Shown in pieces: positions 37,081 to 47,057 of a stretch of 64,000 nt of DNA. Position 1 is the first letter of the stretch; every line of letters begins with the position of its first letter. Origin of the DNA: Nocardioides nematodiphilus (GTDB taxonomy: Bacteria > Actinomycetota > Actinomycetes > Propionibacteriales > Nocardioidaceae). The stretch spans positions 62,001-126,000 of the forward strand of contig NZ_JAIWOY010000006.1 in NCBI RefSeq assembly GCF_020216525.1, written 5' to 3'. The position numbers and the translations under genes were made by a program. The notes below the pieces were generated by a model, which searched no databases, had not been told where the DNA came from, and saw nothing but the letters and a program-made list of their open reading frames with translations.

Positions 37081-38802
37081 ATGACCTCCATCGAGCTGAC
37101 GCAGCCCGAGGACGCGCACACCCGCGAGGAGTGGGAGCGTGGAGCCGCCGGCGTCCTGCGCAAGAGCGGCCGCCTCACCGAGGGCGACCCCGACTCGGCC
37201 GTCTGGGCGAAGCTGACCCGGACCACCCTCGACGGGATCGGTGTCACGCCCCTCGGCGTGCCCGGTGGTGAGACGTCCCCCGTACGCCCGAGCCGTGCCG
37301 GCGCCTGGGACATCCGCTCCATGATCGCCGACCCGAACGCCAAGCGCGCCAACGAGGCCGCGCTGGTCGACCTCGACGGCGGCGTGACGTCGCTGTGGCT
37401 CTCGGCCGACACCGACACCGACCTGGCGACCACCCTCGACAAGGTGCTGCTCGACCTCGCCCCCGTGGTGCTGGACGCGCCGAGCGCGCCGCTCGCCGTC
37501 GCGAAGGCGTTCCTCGCGTACGCCGACGACCGCGGCGTCGACCCGCACCCCGCGACGAACCTGGGCTTCGACCCGATGGGCGCGGGCATCCGCGGCCTCG
37601 GGGAGCCCGGCGAGAACGATGACCACTCCGCGTCGATCGTCGAGATCGCGAGCCTGGCCCGCAAGGCCGGCGTCCTCGCCCTGATCGCCGACGCCACCGC
37701 GGCCCACGACCTCGGCGCGAGCGACGCCCAGGAGCTCGGCTACGGCATCTACGTGGCCACTACCTACTTGCGCGCGCTGGTCGACGGCGGTCTCACCGTC
37801 GACGAGGCCGCGCCGCTCATCGAGTTCCGCTTCGCCGCCACCGACGAGCAGTTCCCGACGATCGCCAAGCTGCGCGCTGCCCGCCGGCTCTGGGCCCGCG
37901 TGCTGGAGCTCTCCGGCGCCGCGCCCGGCCACACCGCGCGCATCCACGCGACCACGTCGCGACCGATGCTGAGCAAGTACGACCCGTACGTGAACATGCT
38001 GCGCGGCACCGTCGCGGCCTTCGCCGCTGGCGTCGGGGGAGCCGACGCGGTCACCGTGCTGCCGTTCGACTCCGCCAACGGTCGCCCCGAGGCGTTCGGG
38101 CGCCGGATCGCGCGCAACGTCAACCACCTGCTCATCGACGAGTCCCACGTCGCCGCGGTCGCCGACCCGGCCGGTGGCGCGTACGCCGTGGAGCAGCTCA
38201 CCAACGACGAGGCCGCGGCCGGCTGGGCGCAGTTCCAGCAGATCGAGGCCGAGGGCCTCGGCGCCCTCACCGAGCGGATCGCCGCGGTCGTGGCCAAGCG
38301 CGAGGCGGAGATCGCCAAGCGCAAGCGTCCGCTGACCGGCGTCTCGGAGTTCCCGAACCTCGCCGAGGAGCTCCCGGTCCGCGAGGCCGATCCGCTCAAT
38401 GACGCGGTCCGCCGCTACGGCGCCTCGTACGAGGCCCTGCGCGATGCGCCCGCGAGCGAGCCGGTCTTCCTGGCGACGATGGGCACCATCGCCCAGCACA
38501 CCGCTCGCGCGACCTTCGCGTCGAACCTCTTCGCCGCCGGCGGCGTCGCCGTCGACGTGGCCGGCCCGACCGCCTCGGCCGAGGACCTGGTCGCGGCCTA
38601 CCGCGGCCAGAAGGTGGTCTGCCTGGCCGGCACCGACGGCGCCTACGCCGAGTGGGGCCAGATCGCGGCCGACGCGCTGCGCGCCGGCGGCGCCACCCGC
38701 GTGATCATCGCGGGCAAGGCCACCGACTACGCCGACGACAACTGCGCGATGGGCATCGACGCCCTCGCGTTCCTCAACCGCACGAGGGAGGCGCTCGCAT
38801 GA
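37081..38802 (+). CDS. mutA: Methylmalonyl-CoA mutase small subunit
   Basis: The 573-aa protein matches the non-catalytic small subunit of the heterodimeric actinobacterial mutase. It has a TIM-barrel region ([37 protein letters not shown]) and a degenerate B12-domain-like C-terminus lacking DxHxxG. With MutB it interconverts succinyl-CoA and methylmalonyl-CoA. TAAGGT (37069-37074) lies 6 bases before the ATG, so the mRNA is probably leaderless. The stop overlaps the mutB start (ATGA). Confidence 0.94.
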   Translation: MTSIELTQPEDAHTREEWERGAAGVLRKSGRLTEGDPDSAVWAKLTRTTLDGIGVTPLGVPGGETSPVRPSRAGAWDIRSMIADPNAKRANEAALVDLDGGVTSLWLSADTDTDLATTLDKVLLDLAPVVLDAPSAPLAVAKAFLAYADDRGVDPHPATNLGFDPMGAGIRGLGEPGENDDHSASIVEIASLARKAGVLALIADATAAHDLGASDAQELGYGIYVATTYLRALVDGGLTVDEAAPLIEFRFAATDEQFPTIAKLRAARRLWARVLELSGAAPGHTARIHATTSRPMLSKYDPYVNMLRGTVAAFAAGVGGADAVTVLPFDSANGRPEAFGRRIARNVNHLLIDESHVAAVADPAGGAYAVEQLTNDEAAAGWAQFQQIEAEGLGALTERIAAVVAKREAEIAKRKRPLTGVSEFPNLAEELPVREADPLNDAVRRYGASYEALRDAPASEPVFLATMGTIAQHTARATFASNLFAAGGVAVDVAGPTASAEDLVAAYRGQKVVCLAGTDGAYAEWGQIAADALRAGGATRVIIAGKATDYADDNCAMGIDALAFLNRTREALA

Positions 38803-40943
38803 GCATCCCGGATTCGTTCGCTGACCTTCCACTGTCGGACCCGTCCCGTTGGCAGATGGGCTGGGGCGACCAGCCCGAGCCCTGGACCTCGCCCGAGGGC
38901 ATCGACATCAAGCCGCTCTACACCGCGGCCGACCTCGAGGGTCTCGACGGCCTCGACACGTGGCCGGGCCTGAGCCCGTTCCTGCGCGGCCCGTACCCGA
39001 CGATGTACACCTCCCAGCCGTGGACCATCCGGCAGTACGCCGGCTTCTCCACCGCTGAGGAGTCCAACGCGTTCTACCGTCGCAACCTGGCGGCCGGTCA
39101 GAAGGGCCTCTCCGTCGCCTTCGACCTGGCCACCCACCGCGGTTACGACTCGGACCACCCGCGCGTGCGCGGCGACGTCGGCATGGCCGGGGTCGCCATC
39201 GACTCGATCTACGACACCCGCACCCTGTTCGAGGGCATCCCGCTCGACGAGATGTCGGTCTCGATGACGATGAACGGCGCCGTCCTCCCGGTGATGGCGC
39301 TCTACATCGCTGCCGCCGAGGAGCAGGGCGTGAAGCCCGAGCAGCTCGCGGGGACCATCCAGAACGACATCCTCAAGGAGTTCATGGTCCGCAACACCTA
39401 CATCTACCCGCCCGCCGGGTCGATGCGGATCATCTCGGACATCTTCGGCTACACCGCCCAGCACATGCCGCGGTTCAACTCGATCTCCATCTCCGGCTAC
39501 CACATGCAGGAGGCCGGGGCGACCGCCGACCTCGAGCTGGCGTACACGCTGGCCGACGGCGTCGAGTACATCCGCGCCGGCATGGCCGCGGGCCTCGACA
39601 TCGACGCCTTCGCGCCGCGCCTGTCGTTCTTCTGGGCCATCGGGATGAACTTCTTCATGGAGGTCGCCAAGATGCGGGCGGCCCGCGCGCTCTGGTCGCG
39701 CCTGGTCCGTGAGTTCGAGCCGAAGAACGCCAAGTCCCTGTCGCTGCGCACCCACTCGCAGACCTCCGGCTGGTCGCTGACCGCGCAGGACGTCTTCAAC
39801 AACGTCGGGCGTACGGCCATCGAGGCGATGGCGGCGACGCAGGGCCACACCCAGTCGCTGCACACCAACGCCCTCGACGAGGCGATCGCGCTGCCGACCG
39901 ACTTCTCCGCCCGGATCGCGCGCAACACCCAGCTGCTGCTGCAGCAGGAGTCGGGCACGACCGGCACGATCGACCCGTGGGGCGGCTCCTACTACGTGGA
40001 GAAGCTGACCCACGACCTGGCCGAGCGCGCCTGGGCCCACATCCAGGAGGCCGAGGCCGCCGGCGGCATGGCCAAGGCGATCGAGCAGGGCATCCCGAAG
40101 ATGCGCATCGAGGAGGCCGCGGCCCGTACGCAGGCCCGGATCGACTCGGGCCAGCAGAAGGTCATCGGCGTCAACACCTTCAGGCTGCCCGTCGAGGACA
40201 AGCTCGACGTGCTCAAGGTCGACAACGACGAGGTCTACCGCCAGCAGATCGCCAAGCTCGAGCGGCTGCGCGCCGAGCGCGACCCGCAGGCCGTCGAGGA
40301 CGCGCTGCGCGACATCACCGGCGCGGCGGAGAAGGGCACCGGCAACCTGCTGGAGCTGGCCGTCAACGCGGCCCGCGCGAAGGCCACCGTCGGTGAGATC
40401 AGCGACGCGATGGAGAAGGTGTGGGGACGCCACCAGGCGGTCATCCGTACGATCTCCGGCGTGTATCGCGATGCCTCCGGCGAGGCCGGCAACGTCCAGG
40501 CCGTGCTCGCCGCCACCGAGGAGTTCGAGGAGGCGGAGGGCCGCCGCCCGCGCATCCTGGTGGCCAAGATGGGCCAGGACGGGCACGACCGCGGCCAGAA
40601 GGTCGTCGTCTCCGCCTTCGCCGACCTCGGCTTCGACGTCGACGTGGGCCCGCTCTTCTCCACCCCGGAGGAGGTCGCCCAGCAGGCCGTCGACGCCGAC
40701 GTCCACATCGTGGGTGTCTCCTCCCTCGCGGCCGGACACCTGACGCTGCTGCCTGCCCTCAAGCAGGCGCTCGCGGACCAGGGCCGGCCGGACATCATGA
40801 TCGTCATCGGCGGCGTCATCCCGCCCGATGACGTGGCGACGCTGAAGGAGATGGGCGCCGCGGAGGTCTTCCTCCCCGGCACGGTCATCGCCGACTCGGC
40901 GCTCGACCTGCTCACGCGCCTGCGCGCCCAGCTCGACGGCTGA
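38799..40943 (+). CDS. mutB: Methylmalonyl-CoA mutase large subunit
   Basis: The 714-aa catalytic subunit has an N-terminal substrate-binding TIM barrel ([20 protein letters not shown]) and a C-terminal cobalamin domain. The axial-ligand His is in [11 protein letters not shown] (about residues 590-600), with the GGVIPPDD motif near the end. It uses adenosylcobalamin to rearrange methylmalonyl-CoA to succinyl-CoA for propionate and odd-chain metabolism. I chose ATG 38799, which overlaps the mutA stop. The chaperone GTPase meaB lies 5 kb away rather than next door. Confidence 0.97.
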   Translation: MSIPDSFADLPLSDPSRWQMGWGDQPEPWTSPEGIDIKPLYTAADLEGLDGLDTWPGLSPFLRGPYPTMYTSQPWTIRQYAGFSTAEESNAFYRRNLAAGQKGLSVAFDLATHRGYDSDHPRVRGDVGMAGVAIDSIYDTRTLFEGIPLDEMSVSMTMNGAVLPVMALYIAAAEEQGVKPEQLAGTIQNDILKEFMVRNTYIYPPAGSMRIISDIFGYTAQHMPRFNSISISGYHMQEAGATADLELAYTLADGVEYIRAGMAAGLDIDAFAPRLSFFWAIGMNFFMEVAKMRAARALWSRLVREFEPKNAKSLSLRTHSQTSGWSLTAQDVFNNVGRTAIEAMAATQGHTQSLHTNALDEAIALPTDFSARIARNTQLLLQQESGTTGTIDPWGGSYYVEKLTHDLAERAWAHIQEAEAAGGMAKAIEQGIPKMRIEEAAARTQARIDSGQQKVIGVNTFRLPVEDKLDVLKVDNDEVYRQQIAKLERLRAERDPQAVEDALRDITGAAEKGTGNLLELAVNAARAKATVGEISDAMEKVWGRHQAVIRTISGVYRDASGEAGNVQAVLAATEEFEEAEGRRPRILVAKMGQDGHDRGQKVVVSAFADLGFDVDVGPLFSTPEEVAQQAVDADVHIVGVSSLAAGHLTLLPALKQALADQGRPDIMIVIGGVIPPDDVATLKEMGAAEVFLPGTVIADSALDLLTRLRAQLDG

Positions 40944-40957
40944 GCGGGGCTGCCCAG

Positions 40958-41067
40958 CGCCAAAGGGTCACCGTGACGGTTGCGAACCGTCACGGTGACC
41001 TTTTGCGTTGGGGGTGACGGTTCAAAGGGTCACTCTCGTCGCGAACCGTCACGGTGACCTTTTGCGG
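40958..41067. repeat. GTCAC/GTGAC modular repeat, locus C
   Basis: The short gap between convergent mutB and the membrane-protein gene is nearly filled by this element. It holds GCCAAAGGGTCACCGTGACGG, two copies of GCGAACCGTCACGGTGACC followed by TTTTGCG, and between them GGGGTGACG with the core GTTCAAAGGGTCACTCTC (41020-41037). The blocks match loci A and B about 10 kb away. Confidence 0.75.
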
Positions 41068-41075
41068 CCGACGGT

Positions 41076-42398
41076 TCAAGCGAAGCCGAAGACCGGCGGC
41101 AGCACGCAGACGACCGCGGCCGCCCACACGCCGTAGAGCGGTAGGTACGTCGTCTGCCAGCGCTCGAGCTCGACCAGGCTTCCTCGGCCGAGGGCGAACC
41201 GGCCGCCGAGCCAGGCCGACCGCACCAGGTTGACCAGGATCACCAGGTTGAGCCCGAGCGCGGCCACCTTGTTGGCCGAGGCGCCGAACTCCGCGATCCG
41301 GGCCGTCATCGCGACCAGCACGATCAGGTCCACGCCGATCGCGGCGACCAGCATCGCCACCTGGAGCCGGTCGAAGAGTCCGGCCGCGCGCTCAGGGGCC
41401 CGGGCGGAGACGGCGTAGAGCCACAGCCCGAGCACGAGGACGAGGATGAGCGCCATCAGGACGAGCAGGTCGCGGCCGCCGTCGATGACCCGTGGTCGCG
41501 CGATGAAGCCACCCAGCACCGCGATCAGCAGCGCGAGGGTGAGTGGGGTGAAGACCAGCGTCAGCACCGGCGCGATGTTCTCGATCACGGCCTGCTTGGC
41601 CTCGACGAGCCAGGCCGCGACCAGGACAGCGCCGGCGGCGCCGCAGGGTAGGACCCAGGTCGCGAGCACGGTCGTCGGATCCACCCCGATGGCGTTGAAG
41701 ATCCCGGCGGTGAGGCCGACCAGGACGCCGCCGCCCAGTGCGATCAGCGTGTAGTAGACGATCCACTCGCCGGTGAAGCGGACGAAGTCCATCCGGCGCT
41801 CGTGGGAGCGCCAGTCGCCCCCGGCGTACGCGATGCCCACGGTGAGCCATAGCGCGACCGGTGCGTGCAGGATCGCCAGCACCCCGGTCGCGCCGCCGTC
41901 GTCGAACGGCAGCAGGCCCAGCAGCAGCCCGGAGACCACGAAGACCGCGGTCAGCACGCCGGCGACGGGCGGTCGCAGCCGGCGCTTCCAGGCGAAGTAG
42001 GCGGTGAGGAACGGCAGCACCCCGACAGCGGCCAGCCGCAGGGCCACCTCGTCGGGGAGCAGCGCGATCCCGAGCCGTACGACCAGGGCCGCCCCGACCG
42101 CGAGCGCCAGCACGACGGCGACCTCGCGGCGCTCAGGACCGGCGGGCTCGGCCACCGGCAGGAGCTGCTTCCACAGTCGCTCGGAGTGGACCCGGGCGAA
42201 CTCGCGGGAGATGTCGTCGACCCGTCCCATCCGCTTGATGGCGATCAGGAAAGCCTCGTCGTCGTCGAGTCCGGCCGCTGCCAGGTCAGCCACCTGATCC
42301 TGCAGGTGGCCCTCCATCTCGGCGATGTCGTCGGCGGCCAGGGTCGGTTGCGCGCTCGCGTACGCCCGCCAGCGCGCGAACTCCTCCTCGATGCCCAT
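41076..42398 (-). CDS. Membrane protein with permease-prefix domain
   Basis: The 440-aa protein begins with a soluble helical part of about 90 residues (MGIEEEFARWRAYASAQP, then EMEGHLQDQVADLAAAGLDDDEAF) of the type called permease prefix domain 1, followed by about ten hydrophobic segments. Such proteins are usually cotranscribed with a PadR regulator, as here. The ATG at 42398 shares one base with the padR stop (TGATG), so the two are translationally coupled. The transported substrate, if any, is unknown. Confidence 0.75.
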   Translation of the reverse strand: MGIEEEFARWRAYASAQPTLAADDIAEMEGHLQDQVADLAAAGLDDDEAFLIAIKRMGRVDDISREFARVHSERLWKQLLPVAEPAGPERREVAVVLALAVGAALVVRLGIALLPDEVALRLAAVGVLPFLTAYFAWKRRLRPPVAGVLTAVFVVSGLLLGLLPFDDGGATGVLAILHAPVALWLTVGIAYAGGDWRSHERRMDFVRFTGEWIVYYTLIALGGGVLVGLTAGIFNAIGVDPTTVLATWVLPCGAAGAVLVAAWLVEAKQAVIENIAPVLTLVFTPLTLALLIAVLGGFIARPRVIDGGRDLLVLMALILVLVLGLWLYAVSARAPERAAGLFDRLQVAMLVAAIGVDLIVLVAMTARIAEFGASANKVAALGLNLVILVNLVRSAWLGGRFALGRGSLVELERWQTTYLPLYGVWAAAVVCVLPPVFGFA

Positions 42399-42811
42399 CA
42401 CGCACCGCCGAGGGACGGCTCGCCCCCGAGATCGCCGCCGAGATCGCCGCCGAGATCGCCGCCGAGATCGCCGAAGCGGTCCCAGATCCGCTCCAACGCC
42501 TCGCTGACCACCTGCCACTGTCCGTGTCGCTCGGCGAGGGCGGCGCGCCCGGTCGCGGTGATCGCGTAGACCTTGCGCCGCCGGCCCGTCTCCGACACCC
42601 CCCAGGCGGCGGCGACCTGGCCGCTGCGCTCGAGGCGGTGCAGCAGGGGGTAGAGCATCCCGTCGGTCCAGGCCAGTCGGCCACCCGAGAGCTCGGTGAT
42701 CTTCTTCAGGATCGCGTAGCCGTGGCTCTCCTCCTCGGCGAGGATGCCGAGCACGAGCGGCGTCGCGGAGGCGGCGACCAGGTCCTTGTCGATGCGGAGC
42801 GGCGTACTCAT
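42398..42811 (-). CDS. PadR-family transcriptional regulator
   Basis: The 137-aa protein has the PadR winged helix: LVLGILAEEESHGYAILKKI and WTDGMLYPLLHRLERSGQV, followed by the wing GRRRKVYAITATGRAAL. It likely represses its own small operon with the membrane protein. An inverted repeat ATACCT-N9-AGGTAT overlaps its start codon and may be its operator. The C-terminus carries four nearly perfect Gly-Asp-Leu-Gly repeats encoded by a 12-bp tandem repeat, which is not part of the family domain. Confidence 0.88.
   Translation of the reverse strand: MSTPLRIDKDLVAASATPLVLGILAEEESHGYAILKKITELSGGRLAWTDGMLYPLLHRLERSGQVAAAWGVSETGRRRKVYAITATGRAALAERHGQWQVVSEALERIWDRFGDLGGDLGGDLGGDLGGEPSLGGA
42426..42473 (-). 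repeat. 12-bp in-frame tandem repeat in padR
   Basis: CCGAGATCGCCG is repeated four times in a row on the plus strand. On the coding strand it yields repeated Gly-Asp-Leu-Gly units near the end of PadR. The unit length is a multiple of three, so copy-number change would keep the frame. Confidence 0.85.
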
Positions 42812-42830
42812 ACCTAGGAGTGTGAGGTAT
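42810..42830 (-). promoter_or_regulatory. Operator-like inverted repeat over the padR start
   Basis: ATACCT (42810-42815) and AGGTAT (42825-42830) form 6-bp arms around a 9-bp spacer and overlap the first base pairs of the padR start codon. A PadR dimer binding here would block its own expression. Confidence 0.5.
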
Positions 42831-42844
42831 CAACCCCTAGCAGT

Positions 42845-43168
42845 TCAAGGGGTGTCCTCGACGGGACGGCCGGTGTCGCGCACGAGATAGAGCCAGGGGA
42901 ACGCCTTGCAGCCGATCTGCCAGCCGTCCTTCTCGTAGCGGCTCGGTGCCCTGACCTAGGCCACGCGCCGGTGCTCCCAGCGGGTGTCGGTGCGGACCAT
43001 CCGGTGACTGAGCAGCCCGGCGCCGACGGTGCGCCAGCCGAGGTTGCCGGCCGCCTCGAGCTCGGCCATCTCGTCGAAGGCGGTGACCGGCCCGAGGGTG
43101 CGCTCCTCGGGGCCGACCGGCCTCTCTGTCGTCGCTCCGAACCCCTTCTGCGCCGCTTGACGCGTCAT
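42845..43168 (-). pseudogene. Small gene interrupted by an amber stop codon
   Basis: The frame from ATG 43168 reads 70 codons, hits TAG at 42956-42958, and then stays open for 37 more codons to TGA at 42845. The second part (SRYEKDGWQIGCKAFPWLYL) looks like ordinary protein and joins well with the first (TDTRWEHRRVA). A TGG Trp codon changed to TAG would explain this. The reconstructed 107-aa protein is not one I recognise. A sequencing error or a genuine short protein remain possible; GTG at residue 28 is another possible start. Confidence 0.6.
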
Positions 43169-43220
43169 GCCGAGCGCCTCGCCCGGGAAGAACGCGGCGC
43201 TCGGGTGCTTTGATCAAGGC

Positions 43221-43628
43221 ATGACCAACATCTTCGACCTCGTCCCCGAGACGCACCACGACCTGCTCGAGGCCACCTGGGCCGCGGCGCTCGTCACCCT
43301 CGACGCGCAGGGCCGCCCCCAGACCACGGCGCTGTGGTTCCTCGCCGACCGCGAGGACGGCGAGCTCAAGATCTCGCTCTCCGACGGCCGGGTGAAGTTC
43401 AAGCACCTCCAGGCGAATCCGGAGGTGGACTTCTTCATCGTCTCGCCGGCCAACCAGTTCCACACCCTCGAGGTCCGCGGCACCGTGACGCTGGCGCCGG
43501 ACGAGGGACGCGTGCTCGCGGGCAAGGTCGGCGCGAAGTACGACGCCGACCTCGCCGGCTTCGACGGCCCGGGGGAGTCGCGCTACGTGGTCACGCTCAC
43601 CCCGCGTCGCGTCGTCACCAACGGCTGA
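43221..43628 (+). CDS. PPOX-class F420-dependent oxidoreductase-like protein
   Basis: The 135-aa protein has the split-barrel fold of pyridoxamine 5'-phosphate oxidase-like proteins. ALVTLDAQGRPQTTALWFLAD and SDGRVKFKHLQANPEVDFFIV are typical of actinobacterial F420-binding members. These reduce or oxidise small substrates with F420 or a flavin; the substrate is unknown. ATG 43221 is the natural family start. It lies between the broken minus-strand gene and the convergent TetR gene. Confidence 0.8.
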   Translation: MTNIFDLVPETHHDLLEATWAAALVTLDAQGRPQTTALWFLADREDGELKISLSDGRVKFKHLQANPEVDFFIVSPANQFHTLEVRGTVTLAPDEGRVLAGKVGAKYDADLAGFDGPGESRYVVTLTPRRVVTNG

Positions 43629-43638
43629 GCCGACGAGC

Positions 43639-44253
43639 TCAGAAGCGGCCGTAGATCAGGCGCAGGATGGCCTCGGCGAGCTCGTCGAGGCCATCGGCGA
43701 CCTCGGCCTCGGGCATCTCGGCGAGCTGGGCGAGGCGGGCCTCGCGCACCGCCTCCACGAGCCCGGCCAACGTGGTGGCGTCGATGCCGGCGGGCGCGAG
43801 CCCAGCGGCCCGATCGCGCTCGATCTTCGCGGCGAGGCCGGTGATGAAGCGCTGCTGGATCCGGTCGACGAACTCCACCAGCGGCTCGTACGTCTCGCCG
43901 TATCCCTGCAGTGAGCAGGCCATGATCGGCCGGTTGTCGCGCCAGATCGACTCGGCGCCGACCAGCTGCTCGCGCAACGAGTCGCGGCTCTGGCCGTCGG
44001 TCCCGAGCCAGTCGTGGGTCTGGGCGAAGCTGTCGCCGAGCTCCTCCATCAAGCGCGCCAGGACGGCGTGCTTGGACGGGAAGTAGAAGTAGAAGGACGT
44101 GCGCGAGATGCCGGCGGCCTGGGTGATGTCGTCGATCGTCACCGCCGCCATGGTCTTCTCAGCGAGCAGGGCCCGGACGGCGTCGAGGATCAGCGCCTCA
44201 CGCTCGTCGCCCTTGCTGCGGCCCGTCCGCCGCCGCGCGCCCACGTCACTCAT
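43639..44253 (-). CDS. TetR-family repressor of the adjacent MFS gene
   Basis: The 204-aa protein has a TetR helix-turn-helix in VTIDDITQAAGISRTSFYFYFPSK (about residues 40-63) and a C-terminal ligand-binding part with an EthR-like look. It is divergent from the MFS exporter at 44366. Two inverted repeats in the shared 112-bp intergenic region are likely its operators. TAAGGT lies 7 bases before ATG 44253, which suggests a leaderless mRNA and rules out the longer frame to 44325. Confidence 0.88.
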   Translation of the reverse strand: MSDVGARRRTGRSKGDEREALILDAVRALLAEKTMAAVTIDDITQAAGISRTSFYFYFPSKHAVLARLMEELGDSFAQTHDWLGTDGQSRDSLREQLVGAESIWRDNRPIMACSLQGYGETYEPLVEFVDRIQQRFITGLAAKIERDRAAGLAPAGIDATTLAGLVEAVREARLAQLAEMPEAEVADGLDELAEAILRLIYGRF

Positions 44254-44307
44254 GCGACCAACCTTAGGCCAGGGCGGGGCGCCGGCCACGTCCTGACCGC
44301 GCTGTGA

Positions 44308-44345
44308 TCGACGATACGTCGACAAAAATCGACAGTGTGTCGATT
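44308..44345. promoter_or_regulatory. Two TetR-type operator repeats
   Basis: TCGAC-GATAC-GTCGA (44308-44322) and AATCGACA-gtg-TGTCGATT (44327-44345) are inverted repeats sharing TCGAC/GTCGA half sites. They lie between the divergent TetR and MFS genes, the second only 8 bp before the MFS -10 element. Confidence 0.7.
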
Positions 44346-44365
44346 AACGCCGTACGGTGGTCGTC

Positions 44366-45850
44366 ATGTCCTCGTTCGCGCCCTCGCACCCGACGCACGA
44401 CCGGCGGGTCTCGCCGGCTCTGGTCCTGACGACCATGGCCGTTGCGGTCTTCCTGCTCTCGATGATCCAGACGCTGGTCGTCCCGGTCCTGCCCCAGATC
44501 GGGCTCCAGCTCGGCGTCTCCGCGACGACCGTCGGCTGGGTCACCACCGCGACGATGCTGACCGCGTCGGCGGTCACCCCGCTGCTCGGCCGCCTCGGTG
44601 ATGTCTACGGTCACAAGCCGGTCATCGTCGCCGCCCTCGTCGTCACATTGGTCGGCAGCGTCATCGCCGCGACCACCCACGACATCAGCCTGCTGATCCT
44701 CGGCCGGGTGCTCCAGGGCGCCAGCTTCGGCCTGTTCCCGCTGGCCATCAGCGTGCTGCGCCACGAGATGCCGGTCGAGCGCCTCACCGGCTCCATGGCG
44801 GTCACCGCCTCCGCGCTCGGCGTGGGCTCCGGCGTCGCGCTGGTCGCCACCGGTCTGCTCACCCGCGGTGACGCCGACTACCGCCGCATCTTCTGGCTGA
44901 CCGTCGTCATGACGGTCCTGGTGCTGGCGCTCGCCATCGCGTCCCTGCCGCACCGTGCCGGCCAGGGCGGGCGCGTCGACTACCTCGGCGCCGGTGTCCT
45001 CGGGCTCGGCCTGGTGGCGCTGCTGCTGCCGATCTCCCAGGGCCACGAGTGGGGCTGGGGATCGGTCCGCGTGATCGGCCTCTTCGTCACCGCCGTGATC
45101 GTCCTCATCGCCTTCCTCGCCCTGCAGGCCCGCAGCGCAGCGCCGCTGGTCGCGATCAAGCTGCTCTCGCACCGCCCGGTGCTGGCGACCAACCTCGCCA
45201 GCATGTTCGTCGGGTTCGCGATGTTCAGCGTCTTCCTCGGAGCCACCTACTTCGTCCAGTCGCCCGAGCAGATCGACGGCTTCGGCTTCACCGCCAGCGT
45301 GCTGCGCACCAGCGTCGTCTTCATGCTCCCCGGTGCCGTCGTCGCGATGCTGATGGGCCCGATCGCGGGACACCTCGTCGGCCGGATCGGGCCGCGCCTC
45401 GTGCTGCTCGGTGCCAGCCTGCTCGGCCTGGTCGGCATGGTCCTGCTCGCGGCGGTGCACGAGACCACTGCCGAGGTGATCGTCGCCCTGGTGATCGCCA
45501 ACGCCGCGATCGCCACCGCCTACGCCGCGATGCCGGCGCTGCTGGTCATGAACGTCGCGCCGCACGAGACCGGCATCGCCAACTCGATCAACTCGATCAT
45601 GCGCACCGTCGGCGGTGCGATCGGCAGCGCCGTGGTGATCACGATCCTGGCCGGCGAGGTCGCCGTCCACGCGATTCCGGGCGGCTCGATCGCGCTGCCG
45701 ACCGAGGGTGCGTACGTCACCGCCTTCGTCCTCGGCGCGGTCTCCTTCGCGTTCGCCGCGCTCCTCGCCGCCTTCGGGATCGGTCGCCAGCCGCACGTGA
45801 GTGCCGACGAGCTGGCAGCGGAGGAGCTCGAGGCGCTGATCAGCGCCTGA
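44366..45850 (+). CDS. MFS multidrug exporter (DHA2-like)
   Basis: The 494-aa membrane protein has about 14 hydrophobic segments. The loop GRLGDVYGHKPV matches motif A of major facilitator drug/H+ antiporters, and GRVLQGASFGLFPLAI resembles the DHA2 segment-4/5 region. It likely exports a drug or toxic metabolite. TACGGT (44353-44358) is 7 bases before ATG 44366, which suggests a leaderless start. Control by the divergent TetR protein is likely. A perfect 16-bp hairpin ends the transcript. Confidence 0.87.
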   Translation: MSSFAPSHPTHDRRVSPALVLTTMAVAVFLLSMIQTLVVPVLPQIGLQLGVSATTVGWVTTATMLTASAVTPLLGRLGDVYGHKPVIVAALVVTLVGSVIAATTHDISLLILGRVLQGASFGLFPLAISVLRHEMPVERLTGSMAVTASALGVGSGVALVATGLLTRGDADYRRIFWLTVVMTVLVLALAIASLPHRAGQGGRVDYLGAGVLGLGLVALLLPISQGHEWGWGSVRVIGLFVTAVIVLIAFLALQARSAAPLVAIKLLSHRPVLATNLASMFVGFAMFSVFLGATYFVQSPEQIDGFGFTASVLRTSVVFMLPGAVVAMLMGPIAGHLVGRIGPRLVLLGASLLGLVGMVLLAAVHETTAEVIVALVIANAAIATAYAAMPALLVMNVAPHETGIANSINSIMRTVGGAIGSAVVITILAGEVAVHAIPGGSIALPTEGAYVTAFVLGAVSFAFAALLAAFGIGRQPHVSADELAAEELEALISA

Positions 45851-45862
45851 TCGCACCGACTC

Positions 45863-45907
45863 CGATCGGCGGAGGCGCTCGCCCTGGTGCGGCGCCTCCG
45901 CCGATCG
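45863..45907 (+). terminator. Perfect terminator hairpin after the MFS gene
   Basis: CGATCGGCGGAGGCGC (45863-45878) pairs perfectly with 45892-45907 around a 13-nt loop. It separates the MFS gene from meaB, whose -10 element follows 17 bp later. Confidence 0.8.
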
Positions 45908-45936
45908 CGCTCCGTACCCGCCGGTAGGGTGGCGCC

Positions 45937-46938
45937 GTGTCTGACGACCTCGTGACCCAGCTCGCCGACGGCATCCGTGAGCAGAAGCGGGCCGCGGTGG
46001 CGCGCGCCATCACGCTCGTGGAGTCGACCAAGCCGGCACACCGCGAGCAGGCGCGTGCACTGCTGACCGCGCTCGCGGAGACCCACTCGGCTGCGGACAG
46101 CAGCGCCGTGCGCGTCGGCATCTCGGGCGTGCCCGGGGTCGGCAAGTCCACGTTCATCGAGGCTCTCGGGACCCTGCTCACGAGCCAGGGCCACAAGGTC
46201 GGCGTGCTCGCGGTCGACCCGTCCAGCGTCCGTACGGGCGGCTCCGTGCTCGGCGACAAGACCCGGATGGCGCGGCTCAGCGTCGACCCCCACGCCTTCA
46301 TCCGTCCCAGCCCGAGTGCGGGCACCCTCGGCGGCGTCGCGCGGGCGACCGTGCAGGCGATGACCGTCCTGGAGGCGGCGGGGTACGACGTGATCCTGGT
46401 CGAGACCGTCGGCGTCGGCCAGTCCGAGGTCACCGTCGCCGGGATGGTCGACACCTTCCTCTTCCTCACCATCGCCAACACCGGCGACCAGCTGCAGGGC
46501 ATCAAGAAGGGCATCCTCGAGATCACAGATGTGGTCACGGTCAACAAGGCCGACCCCGAGGACGAGGCGCGGGCGCAGCAGGCCCGGGCCGCCGCGCGCG
46601 AGCTCTCCGGCGCGCTGCGGCTGGTCCGGGGCAAGGGGGAGTGGGTCCCGCCGGTCGTCACCGCGTCGGGCCTGACCGGTCACGACGTCTCCGGCGTCTG
46701 GGAGCAGGTGCTCGCCCATCGCGCGCACCTCGGCGAGGCCGGCCTCCACGCCAAGCGCGCCGAGCAGCAGCTCGAGTTCACCTGGGCGCTGGTCCGCGAC
46801 GAGCTCGACCAGCGGCTGCGGCACAGCCCCGGGGTGCGCGCGATCCGCGACGAGATCCGTACGACCGTGCTCAGCGGAGAGCTCCCGGCGACCGTCGCGG
46901 CCGACCGCCTTCTGGCGGCGTACGACGCCCCTGAGTAA
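45937..46938 (+). CDS. meaB: Methylmalonyl-CoA mutase-associated GTPase
   Basis: The 333-aa G3E-type P-loop protein has Walker A GVPGVGKS (residues 64-71), and the rest matches the MeaB/ArgK family (AVDPSSVRTGGSVLGDKTRM, ETVGVGQSEVTVAGMVD, NKAD). It gates adenosylcobalamin loading of methylmalonyl-CoA mutase and protects it from inactivation. TAGGGT (45925-45930) lies 6 bases before GTG 45937, so translation is probably leaderless. It is not adjacent to mutAB but lies 5 kb downstream on the same strand. Confidence 0.94.
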   Translation: MSDDLVTQLADGIREQKRAAVARAITLVESTKPAHREQARALLTALAETHSAADSSAVRVGISGVPGVGKSTFIEALGTLLTSQGHKVGVLAVDPSSVRTGGSVLGDKTRMARLSVDPHAFIRPSPSAGTLGGVARATVQAMTVLEAAGYDVILVETVGVGQSEVTVAGMVDTFLFLTIANTGDQLQGIKKGILEITDVVTVNKADPEDEARAQQARAAARELSGALRLVRGKGEWVPPVVTASGLTGHDVSGVWEQVLAHRAHLGEAGLHAKRAEQQLEFTWALVRDELDQRLRHSPGVRAIRDEIRTTVLSGELPATVAADRLLAAYDAPE

Positions 46939-47057
46939 CCACTCGATAACGAACGTGTTTCGTCCGCGCATTGCGGTGTCGTGGGGTCTGAGGAAGTCCT
47001 AGGGTGACGCCTATTAGTGCGGCGCCGGCGGGGCGGCCGCAACTCTGAGGAGGACCT

